NCBI GenBank assembly: GCA_010645155.1
Contig: JAAGOF010000300.1
Span: 1,446,832 to 1,510,831, forward strand
From: Tigriopus japonicus
Taxonomy: Eukaryota; Arthropoda; Copepoda; Harpacticoida; Harpacticidae
Reading direction: 5' to 3'
DNA length: 64,000 nt
Below are positions 50,372 to 61,476 of this stretch, one piece after another; within the stretch, counting starts at the first letter, position 1; each line of letters starts with the position of its first letter. The notes below the pieces were generated by a model. It was not told the DNA's origin. It did no database searches and saw only the letters and a program-made list of their open reading frames with translations. The position numbers and the translations under genes were made by a program.

Positions 50372-53169
50372 ATGGCCTTCCGTTCCAATGACGAGGAAGC
50401 AAGGGCACTTCGTGGGTCTGGCAATGAATCCACATATGGGGTAGGCGTCAATGGAGGCGGTGAAGAGACTAAGGAATACATTGGGCCAGCCAACACTTTG
50501 TAAGATATCTGCTTCGAAAACTGAAGAACTTCAGGAAATTAATCATCATATCTTCAATTTCCCAGGCGATGGTATCAACGTCCTGTGGAACGTCGGTATG
50601 TGGTGGCTTCTTTAGCCTTTTTTGGCTTTTGTGTCATCTACATGCTCCGGGTGAATTTGAGTGTGGCCATTGTGGCCATGACTGCCAATCGAAGCCACAC
50701 TATGGATGATGGAAAGATCATTGTGGTGAGAACCTTTCACCATTAAACGACAAGCTTACCCCCAACATCTAATTTATCTCTTCCTCATTTACAGTATCCG
50801 GATTTCACATGGGAATCTAGTACCCAAGGTTACATCTTAGGTGCCTTTTTCTATGGGTACATTATCACTCAGATTCCTGGAGGATGGTTGGCCACCAAGT
50901 ACGGAGGGAAAATGGTGTTCTTGACGGGCATTTCGGCAACTGCTTTCTTGACATTACTCACACCTGCTCTGACAAAGGCCGGCACGGGATTTTTGATCGC
51001 ACTCCGAATTTTGGAGGGCCTTTTCGAAGGCATGACTTATCCTTCCATCCATGCCATTTGGGCCAAGTGGGCACCACCTTTGGAAAGGAGCAGATTGGCA
51101 GCCGTGGCATTCTCAGGGTCTTATGTGGGGACCGTGATCGCTTTACCCTTGTCAGGAATGCTGGCCGAATATATCAATTGGGAGTCTATTTTCTATGTTT
51201 TTGGTGAGTTGTTTTTGCTTGTGGGTGGGGAACACTCTTTACATCGTTGCACTTTACACACTGCACTTAACATTATTTTTTTGAGAATGTACAGAGTTAC
51301 GTTGCAAAGTGAGACCACGCCTGTATACTTACAGGGTTGCACTTGCATTAAATGAGTTACGATAAAAAGATCTCGCATATAGTATAATAAGATTTAGGTA
51401 ACATTTAATTCCATCCTCCCCATCCTTTTTGGTTTTAAACACAGATGCAAGTTATTAAGTCAATTGTCGTTTGATTTTCATTCTTGTACCGTGGAAGATA
51501 TTTAAGCGTCTTCTTCCTTAGTTATGAGTTTCAAAGCCAAGTATTGAAATTATGTGCTTTACATTTTTTCAACTAATGGGACTTAAATATTGTTCGTATC
51601 ATGCATAAATACTCTTCATTTTATTTTTGTGACTTAAATTTGATGCAACTGAAATTTCTGAGGCAGCAAGAGGGTAATGGTTTGAATTCATTAAAACTTC
51701 AATTTGAATTTCAAGTGATTATTGACTTAAAAAGATGTACCCAATGTCAGTTTAAAACTTTGCTCTCTACAAATATAATATATGAGTTTTAGGCAACAGT
51801 AATAATATAACTGAAGGATTTCAAACTTTTCAAACAAATTTGCTCAATAACAGTCCTATCTTTAAGGGAGCGCTTTTCACTACTAAATATAGTGGACGAA
51901 GATAAGGCCTTTTTGAATCAATGAAAGTTTTTTTTGCGACTCTCGGTCATGTCATGGCGTATGAAATGAAAAGACTTCATATTTGCAATTTCCATTGGAC
52001 TAAAAATATGGTTCCATGTTTTGACATTTACTTCGGCTGGGTTGTGATTTTAGAATAATAATTTCTATCATCCAACGTGTGACTCGTAATATGTTTTTGT
52101 GTGTCATGGGTCAGGTCTAATTGGTTTGGCGTGGTGCTTTGCCTGGTGGTGGGTGGTACGGGATTCTCCAGATGAGGATCGAAAGATTTCGGACCATGAA
52201 TTGGAGTACCTGCGAACAGCTATTGGTGTTTCCAGCCAAGAGAGCATGATGTCACCTCCTTGGAAGAAAATGATGACATCAAAAGCCGTCTGGGCCATCA
52301 TCATTGCACACTTCGCCGAGAACTGGGGCTTCTATACCCTCCTCACTGGCTTGCCCATGTTTATGAGAGGTAATGCAAACAAGTAGCCAAATTTATGTTT
52401 ACCTCAAATCCACGTTCTTCATCAATTCTTAACTTCAGACGTTCTTGGTTACAAATTGGACGCTGCCGGATTTCTGGCCGCTTTCCCATACCTCCTCATG
52501 GCCGTCATTGTCCAAAGTGCTGGAGTCTTGGCTGATCATGCACGAACCAAGGGAAGACTGACAACGACTCAGGTACAACAATTACAACAAATTACTTCGT
52601 TTCACACTTCTCAAAGTCAAAATTTTCCCCTGGTAGGTGAGAAAACTCTTCACTTGTGGATCCTACGCCTGCCAAACGATCTTCATGACTCTAACTGCAC
52701 TAATGATGACCCGGGGATCCGCCGTAACCTTCTTGTCTTGTTCCCTTGGTTGTGGAGGGTTTGCTTGGGCAGGGTTTTCAATTAACCATCTCGACATTGC
52801 CCCACAATATGCAGCCATCCTCATGGGCATTTCAAACACCATAGGCACAATCCCTGGAATCATCAGCCCAGTACTCACCGGATACATCGTTAGAGAAGGG
52901 GTAATGACGATTGCGCTTTTTTTATAATTCAGTTTTTCCAATGGTTTAATAACCCTGTTCCCGTTTAGACCGCCCAAGAGTGGCAATATGTCTTCCTTAT
53001 TGTGGCTTGTGTTTACATGACTGGAGCCGTTGTGTATGGACTATTAGCATCAGGGGAGCGTCAAGATTGGTCCAGGATTGAGGGTGACGAAGATTCGCTG
53101 AAAGCCGATGAAAACACCTTTGTGTCCGAAGCATCAACTGCAGCTGCTAGTGATTATGGAACACATTAA
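50372..53169 (+). CDS. SLC17 family (sialin / vesicular anion transporter-like) MFS protein
   Basis: Seven exons with consistent phases: 50372-50499, 50566-50725, 50795-51203, 52115-52369, 52439-52572, 52637-52900, 52969-53169; 516 residues. An organic-anion transporter of the major facilitator superfamily with twelve predicted helices. The hydrophilic N-terminus (about 55 residues) precedes [20 protein letters not shown]. Family blocks seen include [88 protein letters not shown] and [13 protein letters not shown]. The first luminal loop is short and has no NxS/T sequon that I recognise; NRSH at the helix-1 end is one possible site. The 911-bp intron 3 is the largest. Subtype (sialin, vesicular glutamate, vesicular nucleotide or phosphate carrier) cannot be fixed from sequence alone. 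Convergent with the 53.4-kb receptor, 259 bp between stops. Confidence 0.93.
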
Positions 53170-53428
53170 GACGGTCAACGAACAAAATTGACATTGCAAA
53201 CACTCCATTCATTTTATTTTTGTAAATGCTTTACTTGCTTTGGGATTGAATTGATTTTGTTTTGACTCCTCCCCAGAAATCTATTCAGTTCTTTTGACAT
53301 ATCATGATGTACCAAAATTGTTATAAATAACATATTAAGCACTCCTATTCACGCACTTTATGTGTAACATCTTGTTGTGCCATCGTTGTCTCCTCCAGGT
53401 GAAATACATTTCATACAAAACCAATCAT

Positions 53429-54403
53429 CTACAAATGCAGAGTAGAGTTTCCATTTTCCAAATCTTGGATTCGAATATTGTCGAAATTGGGGCAATTCTT
53501 CAAAAGTCCTCGTTGTATCAAAGCCGCCTTATGAACTTTTTCCAATCGGATTTGTCGTAATCGGATTCGATCTTGCTCCCGAATCCTTTGCTTCTTGTGA
53601 GAAAAGGTCATCCAAAACATGAGTGGGGCTTTCAAAAAATGTGCTATTCTGTAATAAAGGAACAAAAGAAATGCTTCAGCTCCCGGAGAAGTCAATCGAG
53701 GAATAATGAAAACGGCCATGATAAGCAATGGAATGATCCACAAAGCTGACAAAATGGTCGCACGAATTGGTATCTTAATCTTGTCCATGGAGTTTGGCCC
53801 CGCTGAGGATATCTTCCGCAAGAAATACATCAATCGAAAATCATAGCCTAATGTCAGAAGGGCAATTAGGATCACAGGAGGGCCGAATAACAAATTAGTC
53901 CATTGGCTTTCCACTCGAGCTTTATCCGTGAACCGACAGATCTCCAAGAATATCGTCCAGGGTACGTCAAGAGCGAGAAATAAGACATAGCAACCCAGAA
54001 TATAAAACGTTGCAAGCAATACACTCAGTCCTGACACCAATTTGATGGCTCCATTCGGGATGGGACAGTTGTTGGACATGGAACCACTGACAATATGGAA
54101 CCTCAGCACTGATATCCCAAGACCTATTAAAAGACCAGCAAAGTCGGAGGGAAAGATGGAGAAATGAAAGAGGAAACAAATCCACTCTGGTCGATAATCA
54201 AACAGAAATGACACACAGACTAAAGCGTTCACTGAGCAGGATATCAAGAACATGACACAATGGACCAAAATAGCCAGGTAGAAACCACTTTCAGCGACAT
54301 TGAAAGTGGAGCGAATGTTCCTGAGAGTCCATCCATTCGTTACTACTCCGATTATGGCCAAGAACATGAAACTAACCATGACCTCACACTGAAGAATAAG
54401 CAT
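53429..54403 (-). CDS. Seven-transmembrane receptor-like protein, cluster member A
   Basis: Single exon, ATG 54403, 324 residues. Seven hydrophobic segments: 8-28, 42-64, 75-100, 125-145, 175-195, 215-240 and 248-270 approximately. Features shared with the two genes to its right: NGWTLRNIRSTF at the end of segment 1; DYRPEWICFLFHF leading into segment 3; Arg after segment 3 (SVLRF); ICRF in the second outer loop, whose Cys can pair with the PEWIC Cys as in rhodopsin-family GPCRs; WTNLLFGPP before segment 5; PIRATILSALWIIP in segment 6; YYRIAHFLKAPLMFWMTFSHKK at segment 7 (H and K conserved). The tail is basic and coiled-coil-like (REQDRIRLRQIRLEK). I do not recognise the family; a GPCR-like role in chemoreception or peptide sensing is inference. 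Confidence 0.72.
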   Translation of the reverse strand: MLILQCEVMVSFMFLAIIGVVTNGWTLRNIRSTFNVAESGFYLAILVHCVMFLISCSVNALVCVSFLFDYRPEWICFLFHFSIFPSDFAGLLIGLGISVLRFHIVSGSMSNNCPIPNGAIKLVSGLSVLLATFYILGCYVLFLALDVPWTIFLEICRFTDKARVESQWTNLLFGPPVILIALLTLGYDFRLMYFLRKISSAGPNSMDKIKIPIRATILSALWIIPLLIMAVFIIPRLTSPGAEAFLLFLYYRIAHFLKAPLMFWMTFSHKKQRIREQDRIRLRQIRLEKVHKAALIQRGLLKNCPNFDNIRIQDLENGNSTLHL

Positions 54404-56325
54404 CTTTTTTCAAGCACTTGTCGTATCCAACTGACTGCAGATGAAGGAAGGCTTTCCGGTCGCCACTATCCATAAGATCATAGTGAGTTCAAAGGTACTC
54501 TTGTTCCCAATTAAGGCACTTGAGTTTAGCTTCAGGTTCCATGCTTGTTTTCCGCTATTTGAAAAAAAGACCATTCGTTTGGAACAACAAGTCTTTTAAG
54601 TTCATTTTTGAGTGGTCTGTTGTTCTGCAACTTGCCACTAAGGGATTAATTTTAATTTAAACTTTGAACTTTACTCTAACAATAATCTTAGTGGGTTCCA
54701 GAATTTTTAGAAACAATTGTCAACACTTTAAAGCATTCCGATCTTTAACCTTGAAGGGAAACCTAACTTTTTTTTTATTTTCAGGAAATTCTCGAGGTCT
54801 TCTCAAAAATATTAAGCCGGAAAGACTTCCTTTATGGAAATTCTGAGCTACTTTTTTGTAGCTATACGTTAAATCCTAATCTAGTTTTTAATGATGTAAT
54901 TAGGCTTTTCATCAACTCTGCAGGGCAAAAAATAACTTAAGGTCTTTTTCAGTTTTTAAAAGTTTTTCCTCTTGAAATTGCGTGTTTAAACAATGGTCTA
55001 GGGGAAAAAACATAGTATGTTTACAGTATTTCCTCTCATTTAGTCATTGCTGTCATCAGATTTGTTATTGAACCGTTAAGGGTCCTTCAGTTCCGAAACT
55101 AAAACATTCTCATAAAGAGGCTCTCCTAGGTTTGGTCGTAATCGCTTGGGAAGCATATTGCCAGCAAATTATGGTTATTAGCCGAAAAAGGTTGTAACTA
55201 GCTACATGGTTTTAAACATTCGTTTCCAAAATTTGTTTTTGTATTATTTGTATTTTTCTAAATCTCAGCCTTGTATGAAAAAAAGTGAGTCTATCTTGGC
55301 TTGACCTGGTATTTGATCAAGTAGATTACATCGTTTTTTTTCTAAAGAATGTTTAGTATGGACACCCTGGAACGATATATCAAGGGTCCTAAAATATCTA
55401 GGGTCCTTAGACTAGGATCCTGAACTAAGTTGGAAGCTTCATTTTGTGAAATAAAATTTCAAGTCTCGCGTGCCACAGAGTTCCATTTCAGGCCAGTATT
55501 GATTCGCATTCAGAAGTTTGATGCAAAGCCTTCATTTCCTTATGTGCTGACGATTCAAAATTAATTCTTGGAAGATATGGACTGGATATGAAAACGCTTT
55601 TTGATGACTTGGATACGAGTCATGGAAATGGCGAACGACTTTCAGTCGCTTTGCGTTTAAATTTGCGGTGTTTTTTTTAAATTTGAAAGCTTAGTTGATT
55701 TGCCAAAAATTAGCATCCCTAATACTCGCAGGCGGCGATCTCTATCATAACCAATGTTCCTCTTATTGAATTCACCTTGGTCCAGATCAATCAAGTTTTG
55801 TCGATTTGTTCCAAATACTTCTTTTCATTTCTCTGTGGATCAAAGCTATACTTGGGTCTTAAATCATCTCCAAATCAATGTAAAACTAGATCTTTGACCT
55901 TGGTTTTACCAATCAGATTTATACTCCTTCAAAAGTGTGATGGAAAGCCTGTATTTCCTTAGGTGCTGACGCATTTTTTCTTGAGGAAAAGAAAGGGTGG
56001 ATGTGCACAGAAAGCACTAGACTTTGAAGCAAGTGTGATTTTCTTAGAATTTATTCCACTTAATTCTTCAGTTTAGCTTGTTCCTCAGGTTCCATGGCAA
56101 AAGTTGGCAGCATGAATTAAACTGACAGGTGAGTACTTTGCCAAAGCATTCGTAGTTGTTGACCACTCTTGACGAACATGTTAACCTTGTCCCATAAACA
56201 GAGACAAGAGGAACAAGATCGGCGATCCAAGAAAGCGAGACAAATGAGATTTGGAGAGCTCTCCCTTCTTAACAGATACCATCGACAAATTATTTTTGTG
56301 GTTCAGTGGCATATCAAGCGTTCCC
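54404..56325. other. Spacer between divergent receptor-like genes A and B
   Basis: About 1.9 kb, AT-rich, no supportable gene; must contain both promoters if the genes are transcribed. A phrase ATCAGATTT and ...TTATGTGCTGACG near 55540 recurs in similar form near 55910-55970 (TTAGGTGCTGACGCATT), a hint of an old direct duplication. Confidence 0.4.
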
Positions 56326-57399
56326 ATGAACTCACTCATCGAGCCTGAGATTCAGATAATCTCACTGATACTCTCTGCTATTGGTGAGGACGATTTTCTC
56401 TTACCCAAAATTGTTCCAAATCGAATACTTTGCTTTCTTTTAGGTATCTTGACCAATGGACTGACTTTCAAATCGGCCAAAGCCCAATTTGATTGCAAGC
56501 GAGGCGTGTTTCGACTCATTTTGTTAAATACAAAGTTCTATATTCTCTCCTGTTCCTTGTTTATCCCAGTTATTGGAGCTTTCTGTATTGACTATCGGCC
56601 TGAGTGGATTTGTGTCCTATTTTTTGGAACCGCGTTCGTGGCATATTACCAAAACATTTGCAGCAATCTCTTTATATCATTGCTTCGATATCAAACGGTC
56701 AAGAACTCCGAGGACAACTCCCCTTCATTGAGTGATCTAACTGTGGAGCGAATTTCCAGTGGGATTCACGTGGGTGTGATCATTTATTTCACTCTTTTGT
56801 ACTGCTCATTCAGGATCGAAGACTGCCCGTGGACTTCATTCATTGAAGTCTGTCGTTTCGGAAATGAAGCTCGGGATCAGCCCGGTTGGACCAATGTGAT
56901 GTTTGCCATACCGGAGCTTTCAATAACATTTTTGACTTTATTCTTTGATCTACGATTGACCTTGTTCCTCAAGAGCTATACGGAAGAAGCCCAAGACGGA
57001 TCAGCCCTTGAATCGGCGTTAACTATTCCTATTCGAGCTACTGTGGTCTCTGCATTTTGGCTCATCCCTCAAGTCATTATTAGCCAGTTCATGTCTACAA
57101 CGGACTCTTCCAAGGAAGAGATGTCCATCCTGATGATTCACCATCGAATTGCACACGTGTTTAAACTCCCTTTATTGTATTTTATGACGTTTGCTCATCA
57201 TAAAAAGGCGCGAGAGAACCAAAATCGACAGATTTCGAGGGACAAACGTCAAAATCGAATTCGGGATTGGGCCCAACAAGATCGAATACAACGGCAACAA
57301 CAGCAACGTTCTAAAATTGGGACCTCAAAAGGTCAGTTTGAGGCCTGTAACGAATCTCAAGAGATGAACGAAGTTCCAGGAACAATTAGCCACATCTAA
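56326..57399 (+). CDS. Seven-transmembrane receptor-like protein, cluster member B
   Basis: Two exons, 56326-56383 and 56444-57399, 337 residues. The 60-bp intron (GTGAGG donor, TTTCTTTTAG acceptor) is a multiple of three and has no stop, so the unspliced frame is open. I call it an intron because removing it makes EIQIISLILSAIG|ILTNG align with EVMVSFMFLAIIGVVTNG of member A, whereas the retained version adds 20 residues inside segment 1. Shared blocks: DYRPEWICVLFFG, Arg after segment 3 (SLLRYQ), VCRF, GWTNVMF, PIRATVVSAFWLIP, HHRIAHVFKLPLLYFMTFAHHKK. A long polar tail rich in Gln/Arg follows (RDKRQNRIRDW..., QRQQQQR). ATG 56326 is the first in frame after an upstream TGA at 56245. Function unknown; receptor role inferred from topology. 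Confidence 0.72.
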   Translation: MNSLIEPEIQIISLILSAIGEDDFLLPKIVPNRILCFLLGILTNGLTFKSAKAQFDCKRGVFRLILLNTKFYILSCSLFIPVIGAFCIDYRPEWICVLFFGTAFVAYYQNICSNLFISLLRYQTVKNSEDNSPSLSDLTVERISSGIHVGVIIYFTLLYCSFRIEDCPWTSFIEVCRFGNEARDQPGWTNVMFAIPELSITFLTLFFDLRLTLFLKSYTEEAQDGSALESALTIPIRATVVSAFWLIPQVIISQFMSTTDSSKEEMSILMIHHRIAHVFKLPLLYFMTFAHHKKARENQNRQISRDKRQNRIRDWAQQDRIQRQQQQRSKIGTSKGQFEACNESQEMNEVPGTISHI

Positions 57400-58241
57400 T
57401 TTCTCCTTGGAAGTTGGATTTAGTGCGCATAGACTAAGAGACATTAAGAATAATTACTCAAATGATGTGTAAGGGATAAGTCCAGTTTTCCCGAAATTTG
57501 GTTAAATGACGGATCAACGAACTGAGATCAACGGAAATCATACCCAGATTAACTTCTTTGATTGTATGTAGGAAGATGTGGGCGAATGTAATGAGCGTGG
57601 GATTACCCAATTGAACCAATGTTAGGTCATTATATCAAAAAAGAAGTGGATTAATGTCCGTGAGCTTCATGGATCCACTTGCGATGATTTCGTTCAACAA
57701 TATCTCCTATGATTTTTTTAACAAAAGGTGTACTTTTCGGACTGTTTGCATACTCAAACTTTCAATGAAATGAACAAGGTATCTAGAAAGCTACTGTTAT
57801 TAAATCAGTGTTTTGATGAGTATAAAATGAAAGAAATATCCATGATGAGAGGGTGAGTGGATCAAACCTCTGCTTTAGCTTTCCCCCTAATATTAAATGT
57901 TTGGTGCCTCTGAAGTTTCACCTTTATTTTGAGCAGTGTTCCAGAAAAAGCATTAGTGGACTCTCCAATAGTCAGGAGAGACAAATTTCATGAAAAGGAT
58001 CATCGATGACAATCCTTCATTGGTTCTATTAGTAGACTAATCAGGCATGTTTTTCATTTGGAACCCACGTCAAGCAAGTTGCGATCTAAGCGTGAGCGTG
58101 TTCATATTTTTGGGCGACCTTTCCCTTCAGTTGGCGACTTGTCTCCCTTCGTGTAAGTGAAAAAGGGTAAGCGATTTCACTATCAAAGAAATCTAATGTA
58201 CCATGTGATTTTTAAAAATACACTCTTTATAACTTTAGACA
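57400..58241. other. Spacer between receptor-like genes B and C
   Basis: 842 bp without a supportable gene. The sequence just before the next ATG reads TAACTTTAG|AC, a possible splice acceptor, so gene C may have an upstream non-coding exon in this spacer. Confidence 0.4.
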
Positions 58242-59087
58242 ATGCTTCTGGATGACACGTATCTGTACATCATCATTGTGCTCGGTCTTCTCTCATTTTT
58301 CTCCAACATTTGGATCAAACGGAGTTTGGAGAAGAATTTCGACACCCTTTCTGGAATCTACAGTGTCATGGTTATGGATTGCGAAATATTCGCCCTAACC
58401 AGTGTCGTCACTATCTTCTGGTCCGTTGCCTTCCTTGTGAATTACGCTCCAACTTGGTTATGCGTCGTGTTCCATTTTTGCCACTACCCGCCTTACTTGA
58501 GTAGTCTCGCATGTGGATTATTTATTTCCATTGTGCGGAATCGAATCATACGAGCCTCATTCAAGAATGAAGTTTCGATCACTGAAGATCGGATAAGGAT
58601 CTTATCCCGTCTAATTCCAGTGGCTTCCTTGACCTATTCGACCATTTTGTATCATGTGAACCATTATCTCAAAATCCCTTTGTCCTCCCTACTCTCTTTG
58701 TGTTTGAATCCCAACAAGCCAACACAACAGTATCAGCTAAACTCAATAACATTTGGGGGACCCGTAGTGATCGTCTGTACTTTGGCTTGCTTGGCTGATT
58801 TGAATTCTTTTCTGATAATAAGGCAACATGTGTCTAATATCACTCTTGGATTAGAAGTCCGCAATAATGCAGATTCCATGTGCTCAGTTCCGTTTGCCAC
58901 AACCTTAACTTCTGCTGGATGGTTGTTCCCACATATATTGATGGTTTTCTTGTTTGGATTGATTGAAATCGACGAAAAATGGAGAATGACATTTTTGGTG
59001 TTCTATCATAGACTTACCCATCTTATTCGCTGTCCTATCATGTACAGATTAACGTTGTCTCATAAGTCACAATTAGAAGCAAGCTAA
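58242..59087 (+). CDS. Seven-transmembrane receptor-like protein, cluster member C
   Basis: Single coding exon, ATG 58242, 281 residues, the most diverged and shortest of the three. Segment 1 ends NIWIKRSLEKNF, matching NGWTLRNIRSTF of member A. Other aligned blocks: NYAPTWLCVVFHF (for DYRPEWICFLFHF), Arg after segment 3 (SIVRNRI), LCLN in outer loop 2, SITFGGPVVI, PFATTLTSAGWLFP in segment 6 and FYHRLTHLIRCPIMYRLTLSHK at segment 7. It has almost no cytoplasmic tail after SHK, unlike A and B. The conserved Cys of the putative disulfide is kept. An AATAAA lies 71 bp past the stop. Same strand as member B, 0.84 kb downstream. Confidence 0.68.
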   Translation: MLLDDTYLYIIIVLGLLSFFSNIWIKRSLEKNFDTLSGIYSVMVMDCEIFALTSVVTIFWSVAFLVNYAPTWLCVVFHFCHYPPYLSSLACGLFISIVRNRIIRASFKNEVSITEDRIRILSRLIPVASLTYSTILYHVNHYLKIPLSSLLSLCLNPNKPTQQYQLNSITFGGPVVIVCTLACLADLNSFLIIRQHVSNITLGLEVRNNADSMCSVPFATTLTSAGWLFPHILMVFLFGLIEIDEKWRMTFLVFYHRLTHLIRCPIMYRLTLSHKSQLEAS

Positions 59088-59157
59088 TATAACATTATGT
59101 TTATGTACCTAATTTTCATGCACGTAGTTTTCCCATGGTATTGTTGACAAGGGCGGA

Positions 59158-59163
59158 AATAAA
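59158..59163 (+). promoter_or_regulatory. Polyadenylation signal AATAAA for receptor-like gene C
   Basis: Canonical AATAAA 71 bp after the stop of the 58.2-kb gene on the same strand. Confidence 0.5.
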
Positions 59164-60039
59164 TGCTAGGAATCGTTGGGATTTCCAAGTTGACGCCACT
59201 GAATATACAGCAAATTTTTTTATTTCCTGTGTCCAAAACTGCTACGCCAGAAGTAATCATTCTTTTGGGATCATGTGGAACAAAAATAGAAAAAAGATGG
59301 AAAGAAAAGTTGGAAGAAAGGGTCTTTCAACTGTGGGATGAGATATAATATTTTTAGTTTCAGTTAAAGGTGAAGGTCAAAATAATAACTTTAAAGCAAT
59401 AATGATGTTGTTCGAATCGATGCCAAATGGTTGCATATCACCTTAGCAGGGGACCAACATCATTTTCAAGGAACATAGAATCTTAACAACGCTACGTTCC
59501 ACGCATAACCACGAAACCTCAAATCCAAAGACTGGGATCTTCATGTAAGTTGGTTTACAAAATCATAAAAGTCAGAAGTAAAAACATTGTCACTGAACTA
59601 CGGCTTGTTAGTAATGATTATTTAAAAAGGGCCGAAAATCAAAGGGTATGTTGTAGTAGGCCCAGGAGGTATATGGAAAGATCAAAATAGCGGGCCTAAA
59701 AGCCATTCATTGTACTATGCTTGTAAGTTCACAGCTCGCTGGTTGTTTATTTGTGGCTAATTTACCATTTGTACCCATCGGCTTGGTGTGTGTTTAGTGG
59801 GCTCCAGATCAAACGAAATCAAATTAGGTGGGCCCTGGCACAAAATGTGTTATTGACCCCGTTTGTAGAGAAACATGCCATTTTCAACAATTAACAATGA
59901 AATGCAACAATATGCAATGACCAATGCTGCAACTTCTCTCCGTTGGTTCATGTCATTCCCCGACTTTCGTGAATCCTGGTTGAATGCAAGGTTGAATGAC
60001 GTATTGTGGCACTAAAAATCAGACCTGTGTTGTACTTGT
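59164..60039. other. Gene-free spacer
   Basis: No recognisable gene or repeat family. Ends where the AT-rich TGTAATT repeats begin. Confidence 0.4.
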
Positions 60040-60778
60040 AATTGAAATATTATAATTACGTATTTGCAATTACATTTTCAAATAATTGTAATTATAATTA
60101 ATACAAATTACATTTAAAATCAAAGTAGCTGTAATTGTAATTATTGTACGAGTAATCAATTACATTTGGACCAATGTAATTGACATTATTCAATTGAAAA
60201 TTACAATTATATTTTCACGTACGTAGGAAGTTTTGGGATAACATTTTCGCAGATATTCCCCACCTTTCCAATATTTTTCAGCATGTAAATCGAATGACCT
60301 AAAAATCAAAAGGTTTGGATGTTCTTTACATATTTTGCACTTAAAAAGAAAGCAATTCCAACTGGGTTTGAATTGAATTTTAATTGAATGTAATTGAATT
60401 TTAATTGATTTCAATTGAATGTAATTGAATTGTAATTAAATGTAATTGAATTATAATTAAATGTAATTGAATTTAATTGATTTTAAATGAATGTAATTTA
60501 ATTTTACTTGAATGTAATTTAATTTTAGTTGAATGTAATTTAATTTTACTTGAATGTAATTTGATTTTACTTGAATGTAATTGAATTTTACTTGAACGTA
60601 ATTTAATTTTACTTGAATGTAATTGAATTTTACTTGAATGTAATTTAATTTTACTTGAATGTAATTTAATTATACTTGAATGTAATTTAATTTTACTTGA
60701 ATGTAATTGAATTTTACTTGATTGTAATTGAATTGTAATTAAATGTAATTGAATTGTAATTCAAAGTAATGTAATGCA
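60040..60778 (+). repeat. AT-rich tandem repeat, about 21-bp unit
   Basis: Irregular TGTAATT/AATTACA sequence from about 60040, becoming an ordered array at roughly 60370-60770 with unit GAATGTAATTTAATTTTACTT and variants (TTTGA, TTGAA), about a dozen copies in the cleanest part. It ends only a few bases before the LINE sequence at 60782 and may mark the breakpoint where that LINE lost its 5' part. Confidence 0.85.
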
Positions 60779-60781
60779 AAG

Positions 60782-61476
60782 GGCTTTGAGAAGATCATGA
60801 AGTCCAAGCTTGTTGAGTTTTTGGATGCCCATGATATCATTCCCCCAGGGCAGCATGGGTTTCGAGCCCATTTTAGTACAGTCACCCAATTGGTTGACCA
60901 TATTGAGCAGATCATTGAAGGGCTTGAAAGTCACGAGTCAGTTGATGTAGTGTATCTTGACTTTGCCAAGGCCTTTGATAAGGTAGATCATGGTCTTTTG
61001 CTTGATCAACTCAAAGAGTTTGGGGTCAAGGGTAAGGTCCTGAATTGGATTGATAAGTTTTATGAGCGAAAGGAAGCAAATAGTTAAAGTTGGAGGATCT
61101 TTTAGTGGCATGTATGATGTCAAGTCAGGTGTTCCACAAGGTTCAATCTTAGGTCCGCTCCTGTTTATTCTCTTTATTGCTCCTCTCCAGAAGTTTAGAA
61201 CGAAAGCCAGTATTTCTTCGTATGCTGATGACACAAAATTAGTTTGTGGAAGGAATGGTCAGGACTCGAAATGTTTAGTTGAGGACTTGGAGAAAATCTA
61301 CTCTTGGGTTGGCGAGAGTAACATGGCATTGAACGGGATGAAATTCCGTACAATGACGTATGGGGCATCAAAATTAGATGTTCCGCTCAAAGACAATGGA
61401 GGTTGTGATATTGAGCAGGTATCGTCCATGAGGGACTTAGGAGTTGTCGTCCAAGATGTTGGAAAGTTCGATGAGC
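60782..61476 (+). mobile_element. LINE copy 2, reverse transcriptase part (left of insertion)
   Basis: Non-LTR reverse transcriptase of the same family as 9658-11420. It starts mid-fingers (FEKIMKSKL), then YLDFAKAFDKVDHGLLLDQL, VPQGSILGPLLFILF and an intact YADD (61221-61232). A one-base insertion near 61050 (GATAAGT against GATAGT in copy 1) breaks the frame between NWID and SERKQ. It is cut at GATGAGC (61470-61476) by another element and resumes at 63339. The 5' side is lost at the satellite array. Defective by truncation, frameshift and interruption. Confidence 0.87.

Noticed and set aside
56251..56325. Upstream extension of receptor-like gene B to 56251
   Set aside because: The frame there begins with TTG and follows a TGA; the first ATG is 56326, which also matches the short N-terminus of the paralogue.
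60370..60770. CRISPR-like array
   Set aside because: The repeats are contiguous 21-bp AT-rich units with no unique spacers in a eukaryotic sequence; it is a satellite.
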